This document shows positions 34,641-46,287 of a DNA stretch of 64,000 nucleotides, piece by piece. Origin of the DNA: Limnanthes douglasii subsp. nivea (Eukaryota; Streptophyta; Magnoliopsida; Brassicales; Limnanthaceae); contig JAUPFV010000005.1 in assembly GCA_036936605.1 (NCBI GenBank), positions 73,234,885 through 73,298,884 on the forward strand. The letters are read 5' to 3'. The notes beneath the pieces are model-generated. The model did not search any database and was not told the DNA's origin. It saw only the letters and a program-made list of their open reading frames with translations. Position 1 is the stretch's first letter, and each line of letters opens with the position of its first letter. The position numbers were made by a program, and so were the translations under genes.

Positions 34641-36688
34641 TACTTGACAATATTGGGTTTAAAAGGGAAATTTACAAAACAGATGTTCATTTTGAGGAAG
34701 AATTTGTAGAGATTCATGAAGATTCTAATAGATTTACTCAAGTATCAAAAGATTTGACTTTATTGCCAATTATTTCGGTCCTGTTAGAACAAAATGATAC
34801 ACAAAATAACATAGATGTTCACCTTAAGAGTTTTAACCATGATACAAATATGGTACAGTTAGAACAAGAAAACACTTTAGATAATATCATTCTTCCATAG
34901 GTAAAACAAATTGACATTGTTCATAAGAATCAAAATTTATCAAAAAGTATAACAAGAAGTAATAGTGGACTTAAGAAGGTCTACGAGAGAAAGGAAAACT
35001 GTTATGCTTTCGGACTATATAGTATATCTTCAAGATTCATGTCGTGGAATAAATGATTTGTCTTCTTACAAATAATTCATGGAAATAAGTAACTTTTATA
35101 TGTGGATTTTTGTTATGAATAAAGAGTATATATTTATGCAAGCCAATGTCACATGGAAGGTTGTCACATTACCTAAAGGTAAAAAAGCGATTCATTGTAA
35201 GTAGGTTTACAAAACCAAATAAAATTCTCTACGCAATGTGAAAATACATGACGCATTATCACAAAGGTTATACTCAGAGTGAAGGGATCGATTTTAAAGA
35301 TATTTTATCTTGAGTATCAATGGATGACTCATTTAGAACAATCATGAAATTAGTTGCCCACTTTAATCGTAAACTTCATCAAATAAATGTAAATATTTTT
35401 TTTCTCAATGGAAATATTTAGGATAAGATCTATATGGTGGAACCAGAACACTTTAAAATGCATAAATTAAATTTTATGGTTTGCAAACTCAAGAAATCTA
35501 TTTATATGATCAAATAGGCTTCTTGTTAGTGGTACTACAAGTTTTTTAAGGTAATAGTCTATTTCGTCTTTGAGGTCAACTTATTTTAGGATTGTGTGTA
35601 CCACAAATTCAATTAGTAATTTCATATTTGTGATATTATATGTCGATGACATACTACTTGCCTCGAACAATAAAGAATTGGTACACACAAAAAAGAAATT
35701 TATATCAGATAAATTTGATATAAAAGATCTTGGTAATTCAGATTTTGTGTTAGGAATCCATATTCATTGGGATCGATGTCATAAAATTCTTGGATTATCA
35801 CAAAATGCGTATATCAGAAAGAATGATGCAATGTTGGGGACTGTCAAATTGCAGACTCTTGAGTACCCCTATAGCAAAATGTAACAGAATGAGCCTCGGT
35901 CAATGTCTAGGGACAATACTTGAGAGTAAAGAAATGAAAATAATATTTTATTTTTTGGTAGTTGGCAGTTTAATGTATGCTCAAGTTTGTACAAGGTCGA
36001 ACATTGACTTAATTGTTAATATTATGGGGATGTATGTAGGTATTTCAGCCCATGAATTGTATTGTGACAATAATTATGCAATGCAATACTTTAACAGTAG
36101 CATGAGCTCGTCTAACTTCAAACATATAGACATAAATTTCATGCCTCTTAAGGAGATAATTATAACGGGTCAAATAGTGTATAACATATTGGAACAAACT
36201 CTATAGTGGAGGATCCTCTTACAAATGCAGTATTACCTAAGGTTTTCTTGGAACACACTATTAGGATGGATGTAGTAGATTCAGAGGATTACTGATTTCA
36301 GTGGGCGTTTTAAGATAGGAACCAGTTCATATTTGCAATTTTATTGTACACATTTTGGTTCATTACGATATAATGGCTCAGATAAAGTTATTGGCATTTG
36401 TAACTCATTTGAGCTTAAGAATATATATATATGTGTATCTGTGTGTGTACAATTACATGTCATATTGTTCTTATAATACACATCATAATTGATCCATATA
36501 ATTGATTGATGATGATAACGTGATTATTATTGCATCTAATTATTCACATTACGAGGAAGAGGTCTTTAGTCATTCATCGTTCATTGATCATGTATTGTGT
36601 TGTTCAATTTTCCTATTTACAATGGAAGCAAGACATCCATTAAAGTAAATATATCATTAAGTAGTATATAACGATCCAAATGAGAGAT
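34641..36688 (+). pseudogene. Degenerate Ty1/copia element, copy 2 (pol 3' half)
   Basis: The copy starts within the linker between integrase and RT, at a segment parallel to 32150 of copy 1 (AACAAAATGATAC..AACATAGATGTTCA). RT is near 35220-35880 with FVILYVDDILLASNNKELVH, keeping an intact YVDD, then IKDLGNSDFVLGIHIHW. Later parts cover SLMYAQVCTRSNIDLIVNIMG near 35970 and an RNase H relic ELYCDNNYAMQYF near 36055. A purine tract with GATCCAAATGAGAGA precedes the 3' LTR. Closely related to copy 1 and equally inactive through stops. Confidence 0.8.
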
Positions 36689-37033
36689 TGTTGGAAAAAT
36701 ACGGATAAGTGAATTTGGGATCTATGAAGGATTGAGCCGGAATATCAACATTTGAGACTGACTTGATAAGTTCATAGACTAAATTGATAGAAATCAATTT
36801 AAAGGGTTATGGTCTCTGATCACAAAGCGCTATATATTGGTATGATGCAATTGGGTTTGGGATTTAACCAAATTATATTGTCTATAAATAGAAGACGTAG
36901 GTAATTGATTCATTCACCACTCCTAGATATTCTATGTCGCTTTCGTGATTAAAAGTTACACAAAATAAAATCTAGGGTTTTATTCTATATTTTTATTTTT
37001 TTGTTTGTTTATAGGTTCTTCTTTGTATTTTCA
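36689..37033 (+). repeat. 3' LTR of the copia pair
   Basis: Begins TGTTGGAAAAAT directly after the purine tract. A TATAAATAG box occurs near 36890, followed by a T-rich U5. The right end (TTTTCA near 37033) is a guess because no primer site follows. Confidence 0.6.
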
Positions 37034-37289
37034 GGTACAGTGTTCTAGAAGATTGAAGAAATGAATAAACAAAAGAGACTCATGAATAATATCATAAAAT
37101 CAACATTTACGAAATTACTAGATCTAACTATTGCTAAAATGAACAACCACACAAATAAGTAATTTCGTTTTTTTTTCTAATAAAAATGTAATACACGAAA
37201 ATCGGTTCATTTTATATATATTATAAAACCATTTACGGATTCAAAAAACTCTATCATAAATATCTTTAAAATCAAATTAATAACATATC

Positions 37290-37850
37290 TCAAGTATTAT
37301 GATACCTTTTGGAAGTGGAGCAAAATTAAAGTCTTGCAGGCTTTTGAGACCAAAGCGGTCAATATCATACTAGTGGAGATAGATTGTTTATACTTATATA
37401 CGGAAGCGGCATATGTCATACCCATATTCCCCAAAAAAATGATATCAGAGCTCTAGGCACAGAAAGAGAATCGGGTGGGTGAAATTCTCGGATATCAAAC
37501 ATGATGAACCAGCAACCATGCTCAAGGTGAATGATCCGCTCTATATATCTTAGTTACGAGTGCTCGTAACTCATCAAGTGGTGTGACTTGGTTGGAGTGT
37601 ATCAAGATGGTGTGACTTGATTGGAGTGATGCTAAGTGTGGTCTAATAAAAGTGAGTAGATAAGAAACTTTGGAGCAACATGATTAGAGTGAGCATATAG
37701 GGAACCTTGGAGTAACATGATTAAAGTGAGCGGATGGAAATCAATTGAGAAGAGGCTACATAATACTTTGTTCGAGAACCAGATGTGTCAGATGCGATCA
37801 AAATCTTAAATCCTACATCGACTAAATATAGAAATAATCAATAATATATA
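37290..37850 (+). mobile_element. TRIM-like retroelement remnant
   Basis: TTTGAGACCAAAGCGGTCAA, then TATCATACTAGTGGAGATAGA (37349-37380), and then a primer-site-like TGATATCAGAGCT (37440-37452), match the arrangement of a widespread plant short LTR element. In such elements the LTR ends after an AAAGCGG..ATATCTxCTAG block, and the next LTR starts near ATCCCACATCGG; here AATCCTACATCGACTAA lies near 37808. The interior holds degenerate GTGTGACTTG and ACATGATTA repeats. Boundaries are approximate. Confidence 0.5.
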
Positions 37851-38522
37851 AATAAAAATATATCACAACCAGTATGATACATTTTGTAAATAGACCAAAA
37901 ACAAAACCATACGAACGTTATAAACGGAATATACAACACATAACAAACTAACCTATCAAATATCATTCCTATCAAATACCATTCCTTACTTTTACTTTTC
38001 ATTTTAAACTTCATCTTCATATTATAATTTAGTCTATTATGTCTAATTAGATGTCCCGTACAAATAAATATCACAATACTTACGGACTCTTATAACACAG
38101 GAGTTTTTTTGATAATACTAACTACAGAAAGCCGATTCACTAGAATTGCAGTGGAATGGCGCATGGTTTACAGTTCTCTCTCTTAGTTCTATTACAAAAT
38201 CTTTTGCAAATCTTGCATATTCAGACCCGATGAACAAAAAATATATCTATCAACGTCACGATATCTTTTATATAAAAAACAAAGGCTCCGCTTAAATGGT
38301 TCGTGGTTTGAAAATTATATCCCTTTCAGAAGTTAATAAAAATAATAATAGCATGATAATTGTACTTTGCAATTAAAAATAAATATCATAAAATAAATAT
38401 AATTTATTTTTCTTCCGTTGGTTTTAATCGGTAAGAAAACAATTACTTATCTTTCAAAAATATTGATTTTCATTTTTTATAAACTAAATGTCATTACGAA
38501 TCAAATTGAAAAAAAAAATATT

Positions 38523-38556
<34 letters not shown>

Positions 38557-38565
38557 GGTATAATG
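37850..38565. other. AT-rich intergenic region with TA run
   Basis: No gene seen. A TA microsatellite of about 14 units lies at 38525-38554, just left of the outer copia LTR. Confidence 0.5.
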
Positions 38566-39106
38566 TGTTGGAATAACTAATAATTGGTAGGCTAAATATA
38601 CATTTGGTCATTGTCACGAGGTAGTCCAATTAATAAATAATGTGATTAATTATATTATATAATATTAAATAGCAATCGGTCTATACGTAAAAATACGTGG
38701 TAGATGTATAGGTAAGGTAACTGGATTAAATTTAAGCACCGTCAAAGACGAGTCAAATTATCAACATTTAAGTTTGAATTGATAATTCATGGACTAAATT
38801 GTTTAAATCAATTTGATCACATAACGGATAACATATATATATAGTTAATACAATTAGGGTTTCTAATTGTATTTCATATATAAAAGAGACTAAGTTAATA
38901 TATTCCTTCAATTTAAATCTAAAAGGTAAGTCGATGTTTTGCTAAAAGTAAGATATATAACCATCTTCATATATAAGAAAAGATTCAAACAAGAATATGG
39001 ATAGCATAAAGTAAACCTGTAAGTACTTTATTCTATGCATATTAGTTAATCACAATAAATGGTTTATTATTGTGTGTTTGTGATAGATTATACTCGAGGG
39101 CCAATA
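38566..39106 (+). repeat. Outer 5' LTR, left part
   Basis: 541 bp from TGTTGGAA to the insertion point. The last five bases, CAATA, are the left target duplication of the inner element. The right part is 43888-43899. Confidence 0.8.
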
Positions 39107-39286
39107 TGTTAGAATATTCAGTGTATTAAGTTTTCTTGTATAGGCCTCTAAGTTCTCTATATATTGAGAGCCTTACTATTGAGTTAACATATAAAATGCA
39201 TCAATAAAACAAAAAAGGAACATTTTCTAATAAACACAAAACCCTAGCCGTTTCTTGCGGCTACTTCTCTCTTTGTTTTTTTAACA
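39107..39286 (+). repeat. 5' LTR of nested copia
   Basis: TGTTAGAATA to TTTTTAACA. A TATATATTGAG stretch lies near 39155. Its U5 has a small GCCGTTTCTTGCGGC hairpin (39247-39261). Confidence 0.95.
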
Positions 39287-39300
39287 TGGTATCAGAGCAC
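39287..39300 (+). other. Primer binding site of nested copia
   Basis: TGGTATCAGAGCAC directly abuts the LTR and is complementary to the 3' end of plant initiator tRNA-Met, the usual copia primer. Confidence 0.9.
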
Positions 39301-39336
39301 GTGTGATTTCGGGAATTCTGAACATCCTCAACAAAG

Positions 39337-40330
39337 ATGGCTGGCAATGAAGTCGTGGTCCGTTAAATCCCTGATGAATTAACAATCCAGGTTGCTGCCA
39401 TTCTGAGAAATGGTCTCGGAACACAACAACAAACAACTAACCCCAAGAATTTATCCCTAGGGATTAAACTTGGTGGTGATAACTATGCCCTATGGGAAAA
39501 CCTGATGAAGAAAGCAATTTGGGGAAGGGGGAGAGGTTTTCACATTACATGGGAGCCGACACCTCCATCCAAAACTAACAAAACATATACAAGGTGGGAA
39601 CCAGATGATCAATGTGTTTATATATGGATTATCCAGAATCTTGAATCCAACTAGGTGAATAATGTCTCGCAATATCCCACTCCAAAAGCCCTCTGGGATG
39701 AGTTAGCCACCACATACGGTTTTGGCACAGATTCATTAAAGGTGTTTGACCTTCATAAGAGGGCTAATTCATTAAGGCAAGGGTCTGATACACTAGAAGA
39801 CTTGTGGAACAAACTGCAGAACATCTGGATGTCTATAGATATGCGAGATCTGAACCCTATGAAAGACCCAGAAGATATTCAGATCTACAATAAGAAGACT
39901 CAAGAACAAAGACTCTATCAATTGCTAATGACGATTAATGACAAGCTGGAACCAGTCAAGAGAGATATCCTGAAAAAAAAGATCCTCTTCCTTCCGTGGA
40001 AACAACATATGCTACAATACGAAGGGAAGTGGCTAGGCTTAATATACTAAAATCAAGTTCTTCTGATAGTGACTCGATTGAAATTGGAATGGGTTTGGCT
40101 GCTAAAGATTCTGCACAAAGGTTTAAATTCTGATCCAAAGAGAAAAAAGATAAATCCAAGTTGTATTACACTCATTGTAGGATGAAGAAACACACTAAAG
40201 AGACATGTTTCCAGCTGGTTGGCTATCAAGAATGATGGGCGGACGGTCATAAGGAGAAAAATAACCAGCGTTTCAGATCTAATGTCAAACGTGCTTCGTC
40301 TACAAGTGGCGGTGAATATCCGACTAAAAA
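39337..40330 (+). pseudogene. Copia gag of nested element
   Basis: It opens with MAGNEVVVR and then meets a stop. The gag domain follows with LGGDNYALWENLMKKAI, a second stop after NLESN (39654), and PTPKALWDELATTYGF..LEDLWNKLQNI to about 40050. A zinc knuckle near 40165-40210 reads YTHCRMKKHTKETC, with the first Cys changed to Tyr. Another stop falls at VGYQE. Gag packages the element RNA into virus-like particles; this copy cannot make a full protein. Confidence 0.85.
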
Positions 40331-40361
40331 TGAGCAAGGAAGTGGCACTGGTTTTGGAGGA

Positions 40362-43300
40362 ATGATGGCGAACTCCTATGAAAAACTTGGAGGTAAAGGG
40401 TTTAAGAAATCAATGAATTGGGTCTTTGATTGCGGGGCTACAGACACCATGTCTTATGATCCTAAAGACTTTGGTGACATGTCATCTCCAAAGAAGTCCC
40501 ATATTGAGACTGATAGTGGAGAAATTTGTGAAGTCAAAGGGGGAGGTTCAATTATTTTTTTCGGAAAAATGGAAATTAAAAACTACCTCTACATCCCTTC
40601 ACTATCCTTAAAGTTATTATCTGTTACTCAAGTGACAAAACAACTCAACTGTGTGGTTCTTATGTATCCATTTTTTTGCATTTTACAGGACATTCGTACG
40701 AAGGAGACCATTGTGCGTGGTTCTGAACAAGGAGGTCTCTATTATGTTGATGAATGTAGTTCATAAGGGACATGCCATGCTTGCTCACGGAACAACCAAA
40801 CGGAAACTTTGGTTATGGCACCGACGACTTAGTCATCCTTATTTTAGCTATCTTAAAAGTTTGTTTCCGAGTCTTTTTTTTTGAGTAATTCCATTAATGA
40901 GAAATGTGGAACCTGTATTCTTGCAAAAAATCATAGGGTTTCATTTAATCAAAGTAATACTAGAGTTGATTATGCTTTTTCGCTAATCCATTCTGATGTG
41001 TGGGGTCCAGCACCAAATCCAACTAACAATCAAATCAGATACTTTGTTTTATTTGTGGATGATTTCTCAAGAATGACTTGGATATACTTCATGAAACATA
41101 AATTGGAAGTACCAGAAATATTTGTTTGTTTTTACAAAATGATTTTGACTCAATTTGAAAAACAATATATATAGATTCTCCGTTCTAATAATGGAACAGA
41201 TTTTGTCAACCAAACAATGCATAATTTTTTCAAAACAAATGGTCTTATCCATCAAACCACTTGTCCAAACACACCTCAACAAAACGGTACTTCAGAACGA
41301 AAAAGTCGTACTTTACTTGAAAAAACTCGTGCTATTATGATTGAATCTAGATTTCCTCATTCTCTTTGGCTAGAAGCTCTTGCTACAGCTACGTATCTTG
41401 CAAATCGTCTACCAACCCGATGTCTAGGAAATAAAACTCCATTACAAGTGCTTGCCGCCCAAGTTACAATTCCATCTGTTATGACCTTACCACCTCGCGT
41501 CTTTGGTTGTTCGGTGTTCGTTCATATCCCTAAAACTAGTCGAAACAAACTTAATTCATATGCTGATAAGTGTGTATTCGTTAGGTACGATGTTCATCAA
41601 ATGGGATATCGGTGTTAAAATCCGGTTACTCATCGAATCCATGTCACCATGGACTGTGACTTCTTAGAAACCGATTTTTTTTACCACCAATCTCGTGCTC
41701 AGGGGGAGAAACTAAGTGAATCACTCGACTGGTTTCTATATGAAAGTTACTTTGAGGATGTGCCGACAGATTCGGTAGATGGCGCCACCGAACACGCCTC
41801 TTCCAACATAAAGGAGACTGACGAGGCAATTTATTACCACCAATGATTCTCCCGAAGTCAATATCCAACAAAAAATAAATACCATGGATACTACCAGCGA
41901 ATCAGCTGAAGAAAATGTCCATCAAGAGGTAAACAATTTACAATATCATAATTCACAAAATGCTACTGACCATGACATTTCACGAAGTTCATTTTTTGAA
42001 ACTCAAACTCTGGTTCTTCCCCCAAAAAAATAGAGGGGTTCCTCCTGACCGGTATTCACCGGAATATGTTCCTCGTGCTTCTACATATCCGGTAAAAACG
42101 GACAAGAAAGGAATGACGAAGATTGCAAAGGCGTTTTCAGCTACTATTCTCTCTGAACAAATTCCTAAAACAGCTCAAGAAGCTAAGAAGATTAATGAAT
42201 GACATGAGGTAATGAATACCGAAATGGAAGCTCTAAAAAGGAATGGTACATGGGAGAATTGTGTGTTACCACAAGGGAAGAAAGTAGTCAGGTGTAGATG
42301 GGTGTTTAATATAAAATATAAATCTGGTGGCACCATTGAGCGACACAAGGAAAGACTGGTTGCCAAAGGATATACACAAACATGTGGTATAGACTACTCT
42401 GAAATGTTCTCTCTGGTTGCAAAGATTGACACTATCAGAGTTTTACTTTCAATAGCCGCGAATAAAGTTTGACCTCTTTATCAATTTGATGTAAAGAATG
42501 CTTTCTTACATGGAGACTTGGAAGAAGAGGTATATATAGAACTCCCACCAGGGTTCTCTGATGGTTTTCAAGAAAATAAGGTACGTAAACTAAAAAAGGC
42601 ATTATATGGGCTCAAACAGTCTCCTCGTGCTTGGTTTGGGAGATTTATAATGGCAATGAAGCAGTATAGCTACAAACAGAGTAATGGGGATCATACCTTG
42701 TTTTACAAAAAGAGAGGAGAATTAGTCACTTGTCTAATAATATATATCGACGATATGATTATAACGGGGAATGACAAAGAAGAAATTAGCTCTCTTAGGA
42801 AAAACCTCTTCAAGGAGTTCGAAATGAAAGACCTTGGGGGATTGAAGTATTTCTTAGGAATCGAGGTTCTTAGGTCAGGAGGAGGGATTTATATCTCCTA
42901 ACAGAAATATATATTGGATTTATTAGCTGAAGTTGGCATGGTGGATTGCAAACCAAATGACACTCCTATGGTTGTGAATCACAAACTAAAGATAATTAAA
43001 GGGGCCAGACCAACGAGTAAAGAAAGGTACCAAAGGTTGGTGGAGAAATTGATTTACCTGGCTCACACTCGACCCGACATTGCATACGCGGTGAGAGTAG
43101 TTAGCCAGTTCATGCATCATCCTCAGGAACACCATATGGAGGCAGTAATGAGGATTATTCGATATCTCAAAGGCACACCAAGAAGAGGCATAATTTTTAA
43201 GAAAAATGGACACCTTGATGTTGAAGTATTCACAGATGCTGATTGGGGAGGGAATCCTAACGACAAACGATCAACTGCTAGCTACTTTACTCTTCTTCGA

Positions 43301-43711
43301 GGTAACTTGGTGACTTGGAGGAGTAAGAAACAGAAAGTAGTATCACTGTCAAGTGCTGAATCAGAATTTAGAGGAATTGTTAAGGGGATTACCGAGATAC
43401 TTTGGCTAAAGAAGATAATGAAAGAAATCGGATCCCCTCTGAAGTGTCCAACTCAATTAATGTGCGATAATAAAGTTGCGATTAAGATTTCAGAGAACCC
43501 GGTACAGCACGACAGAACAAAGCACGTTGAAATAGATAGGCACTTCATAAAAGAAAAGATTGAAGATGGGACAGTCGAACTTCCGTTTGTTAGATCCGAA
43601 GACCAACTGGCAGACATCATGACAAAAGTGGTTGCTGCAAGAACATTCGAATCAGTTTTATCCAAGTTGGGTATTGGTGATCCCACTACACAACTTGAGG
43701 GGGAGTGTTAG
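40362..43711 (+). pseudogene. Copia pol of nested element (PR-INT-RT-RH)
   Basis: Protease near 40420: WVFDCGATDTMSYD, DCGA in place of DSGA. Integrase zinc finger near 40815-40930 (WHRRLSH...CGTCILAK). Core: first Asp in IHSDVWGP; the second reads RSNNGTDF, so the catalytic Asp is Asn; Glu kept in [56 protein letters not shown] and an intact YIDDM at 42750. RNase H: FTDADWGG, SSAESEFRG, MCDNKVAI, to EGEC and the stop at 43711. In-frame stops at 41172, 42200, 42470 and 42899 and a frame change near 40765 break it into pieces. RT and RNase H are the best preserved parts. Confidence 0.92.
43692..43705 (+). other. Polypurine tract of nested copia
   Basis: AACTTGAGGGGGAG directly before the 3' LTR; the pol stop codon overlaps the LTR start. 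Confidence 0.85.
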
Positions 43712-43882
43712 AATATTCAGTGTATTAAGTTTCCTTGTATAGCCTCTAAGTTTTCTATATATTGAGAGCCTTACTATTGAGTTAACATCTCTAATGCATC
43801 AATAAAACAATAAGGAACATTTTCTAATAAACACAAAATCCTAGCCGCTTCCTGCGGCTACTTCTCTCTTTGTTTTTTAACA
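43706..43882 (+). repeat. 3' LTR of nested copia
   Basis: 177 bp, TGTTAGAATA to TTTTAACA, with about ten differences from the 5' copy including a single-base deletion and a change in the A-rich stretch. Confidence 0.95.
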
Positions 43883-43901
43883 CAATATAAGTTCTATCAG
43901 T

Positions 43902-43914
43902 TGGTATCAGAGCC
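43902..43914 (+). other. Primer binding site of outer copia
   Basis: TGGTATCAGAGCC lies two bases after the LTR end TTCTATCA. It shows that 43888-43899 is the right-hand stub of the outer 5' LTR. Confidence 0.85.
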
Positions 43915-45149
43915 AAGACCATCTTGTGATTCATAGAATAAACGTAATGTATATCTACGATTGACTTATAAATCATGTTTTTTATGTACAAAATTCATTC
44001 CATTAGGATAAATCATTAATTAACTTGGTCGAATATGGATTTAAGGTTTATGTTAAAAGCATGTTTTGATGAATTTGTTCATAATAAAATGATATTCATA
44101 TGTTTAAGTTTTTATGAATAAATATATTATTTTGATATGATTTGTGATTTTTCCATTAAATAATGGTTTCTTTTGTTGCTGATTTTTTTCCAAAATTTAT
44201 AATCAATAAAACTCTAATTAAACGGGACAAATCATATATATCTAGATAGTAGCTCATCGATGTTGTAACCCCAGATGTTATCACTGATCTAAGGCTGTCC
44301 GAAGACGTTTACCATGGTGAACTAGCTACTACTTCTGCGGATGAACGTCACAACTTGCGAAGAAATTGCAATCATGCTGACTGGGCGGCTTGCCTAGTAA
44401 CAACATCAGACAGGTGGAAAAAAATTCAGGCAAAAATAATAAAATGAATAGTGCTTTTGAAAAACATTGAGCATATAACTATTCAAGGTATTATTTATAT
44501 GAACTGTTCACAATACTTTCATTTTACAAAAAATAATATTCATTATAAATTTTATTCATTTATTTCACATGGTAAGTGTTTGGACATGTTGTATTGGGTA
44601 TGTATTTGTGATATAAATAGTTTATATGTTTGAATGATTACATTAATATACATGACTAAGGTTTCAAATTTTGGTAGTTGAATCATGAAATCATGTAATC
44701 GGTCTTTCAGAAGGTTAATTGATCTCTTTAAGGATCATGGTGTCTGAAAATGTTCAAATAATTAATTTAATTTCAAATATTATCGGCCATCCAGAAGGTT
44801 AATATTTGGATTTGGTTAATCATAAACTGGAGAAACTCTACTTAAAATTGATCATTGTTTAACTCAAGTAGATGAAATCAGTCCTCCAAAAGATCTCATG
44901 AGTATTTGAGAAAATTAAATTAATCATTGCAATTATTTTGATTTAAGTAGGTGAAAGCAACCCTCGGGAGGGTTTCACTATTACTTAAAAAACATTAATC
45001 TTATTTTAATCTAAGTAGGTGAAAATCAGCCCTTTCAGAGGGTTTCACTGGTACTTAGGATAGTTAAACATAATAATTAGTGGAAATTTTCTCAAACTCA
45101 TAAATATATGCTAATATGATTTTCCCTCTGATATTATTGGCTAAAAATC
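43915..45149 (+). other. Outer copia untranslated leader
   Basis: No coding domain. It holds degenerate repeats of GGTGAAA.CA.CCCT..GAGGGTTTCACT type (44860-45060), and parts match the leader of the copia at 29.6-30.0 kb. Confidence 0.6.
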
Positions 45150-45155
45150 ATGGTA

Positions 45156-45350
45156 AGTCACCGGAGTTGGTCACTTGTTTCAAAACAACCATTTATATAA
45201 TATTTGTATCAAAATAACCACTTTGTTGCATCAGTAATCACTATTGTAGGTCACCACGACTGACCATAAATGCATAAAAATCAACAAAAAATGGAAGTTT
45301 TGATACAAATATAACTCGCATGACTGTCTGAAAACAAATGACCAACTCCG
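45156..45350. mobile_element. MITE-like inverted-repeat element
   Basis: Left end CCGGAGTTGGTCACTTGTTT (45161-45180) is the imperfect reverse complement of the right end AAACAAATGACCAACTCCG (45332-45350). A second inverted pair, TATTTGTATCAAAA (45201-) and TTTTGATACAAATA (45298-), lies inside. ATGGTA occurs directly on both sides (45150-45155 and 45351-45356) as a possible target duplication. About 195 bp, no ORF: a miniature DNA transposon, superfamily not determined. Confidence 0.65.
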
Positions 45351-45356
45351 ATGGTA

Positions 45357-46287
45357 GCTTCATAATGTTTTATAACGTTCATAATGTATTATACCGCATG
45401 GTATAGTTAAGTTACTTATCATACCCCTAAAGCTCCTAAAGTTTTTGTGGATGCATGAACACATTAAAAAGCACTTCGGATAATATATTTTTATTAGTTT
45501 GAGGTATAATATCCTCGAAAAGTTTAAAGCATGGACTTGTTGCATCATCTACTATGGTAGAATAATTTTTTGCGTGCTTAGAGACATTAAACCAGTCATT
45601 AGGGCTACACAATATTTTCATTTGTTTGCATGCTATATAATGGATGGAAGATCCCATGAATTTGTATTACGAAAACTATTCCACAATCTAGTACTCTAAC
45701 AATAACTTGAGGTTGTCTAAGTCTAAACACATTGACCTAAAGTTCATATTTGTTAAATAAATACTTTAGAAGAGTCAGATAAATATAGAGCACATCAGTA
45801 CAAATTCTATGATAGCAGACCCTCTTACAAATACAGTATTTCCTAAGGTTTTCCAAGAACACACTCTCGGGATGGGTGTAGTTGATTTTGAGGATTTCTA
45901 GTTTTAGTAGGAATTTTTGTAATACGATCTTATTAATATTAGGACTACTGTATACATAAAGGTTTATTGAAAAATATGGTTTGCTTAAATATATTGACAT
46001 TTATTACTCTATTAGATCTCGAAGGTATGATCATTTAACAGTAGATATCTATGATTATATTTCATATTATTCTTAAAATGAACACCATAATTTCTTCTAG
46101 TAATTGATTGATAATGATAATATGATTATTGTTGCATCATATTGTTCACATTACGAGAAATGGTCTTTAGTCCTTTATTGTTCCTTGATCATATACGTGG
46201 TTCTACTGTTCACCTATTGAAAATGGATTTGGGGTACCCATTAAAGTTAAATATATTCTTGAGTAATATACGATGATCCGAATGAGA
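45357..46287 (+). pseudogene. Outer copia RNase H tail and 3' UTR
   Basis: Pieces parallel to the RNase H ends of the copia pair survive: TGGATGCATGAACACATTAAAAA near 45450, then AAACACATTGACCTAAAGTTCATATTTG near 45724, GCAGACCCTCTTACAAATAC near 45816 (family: ADPLTK) and TTCCTAAGGTTTTCCAAGAA. Everything from gag to RT is deleted. The tail runs into the tract before the 3' LTR. Confidence 0.65.

Larger units (their letters stand above)
39107..43882 (+). mobile_element. Nearly complete nested Ty1/copia element
   Basis: 4776 bp with LTRs of 180 and 177 bp, perfect 5-bp target duplication CAATA (39102-39106 and 43883-43887), primer site, gag, protease, integrase, RT, RNase H and a polypurine tract, in copia order. 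The LTRs differ at roughly ten positions, so the insertion is not recent. Several in-frame stops and a mutated second integrase Asp make it inactive. Confidence 0.95.

Noticed and set aside
37838..38074. 78-codon minus ORF as a gene
   Set aside because: AT-rich low-complexity sequence with no motif or regulatory context.
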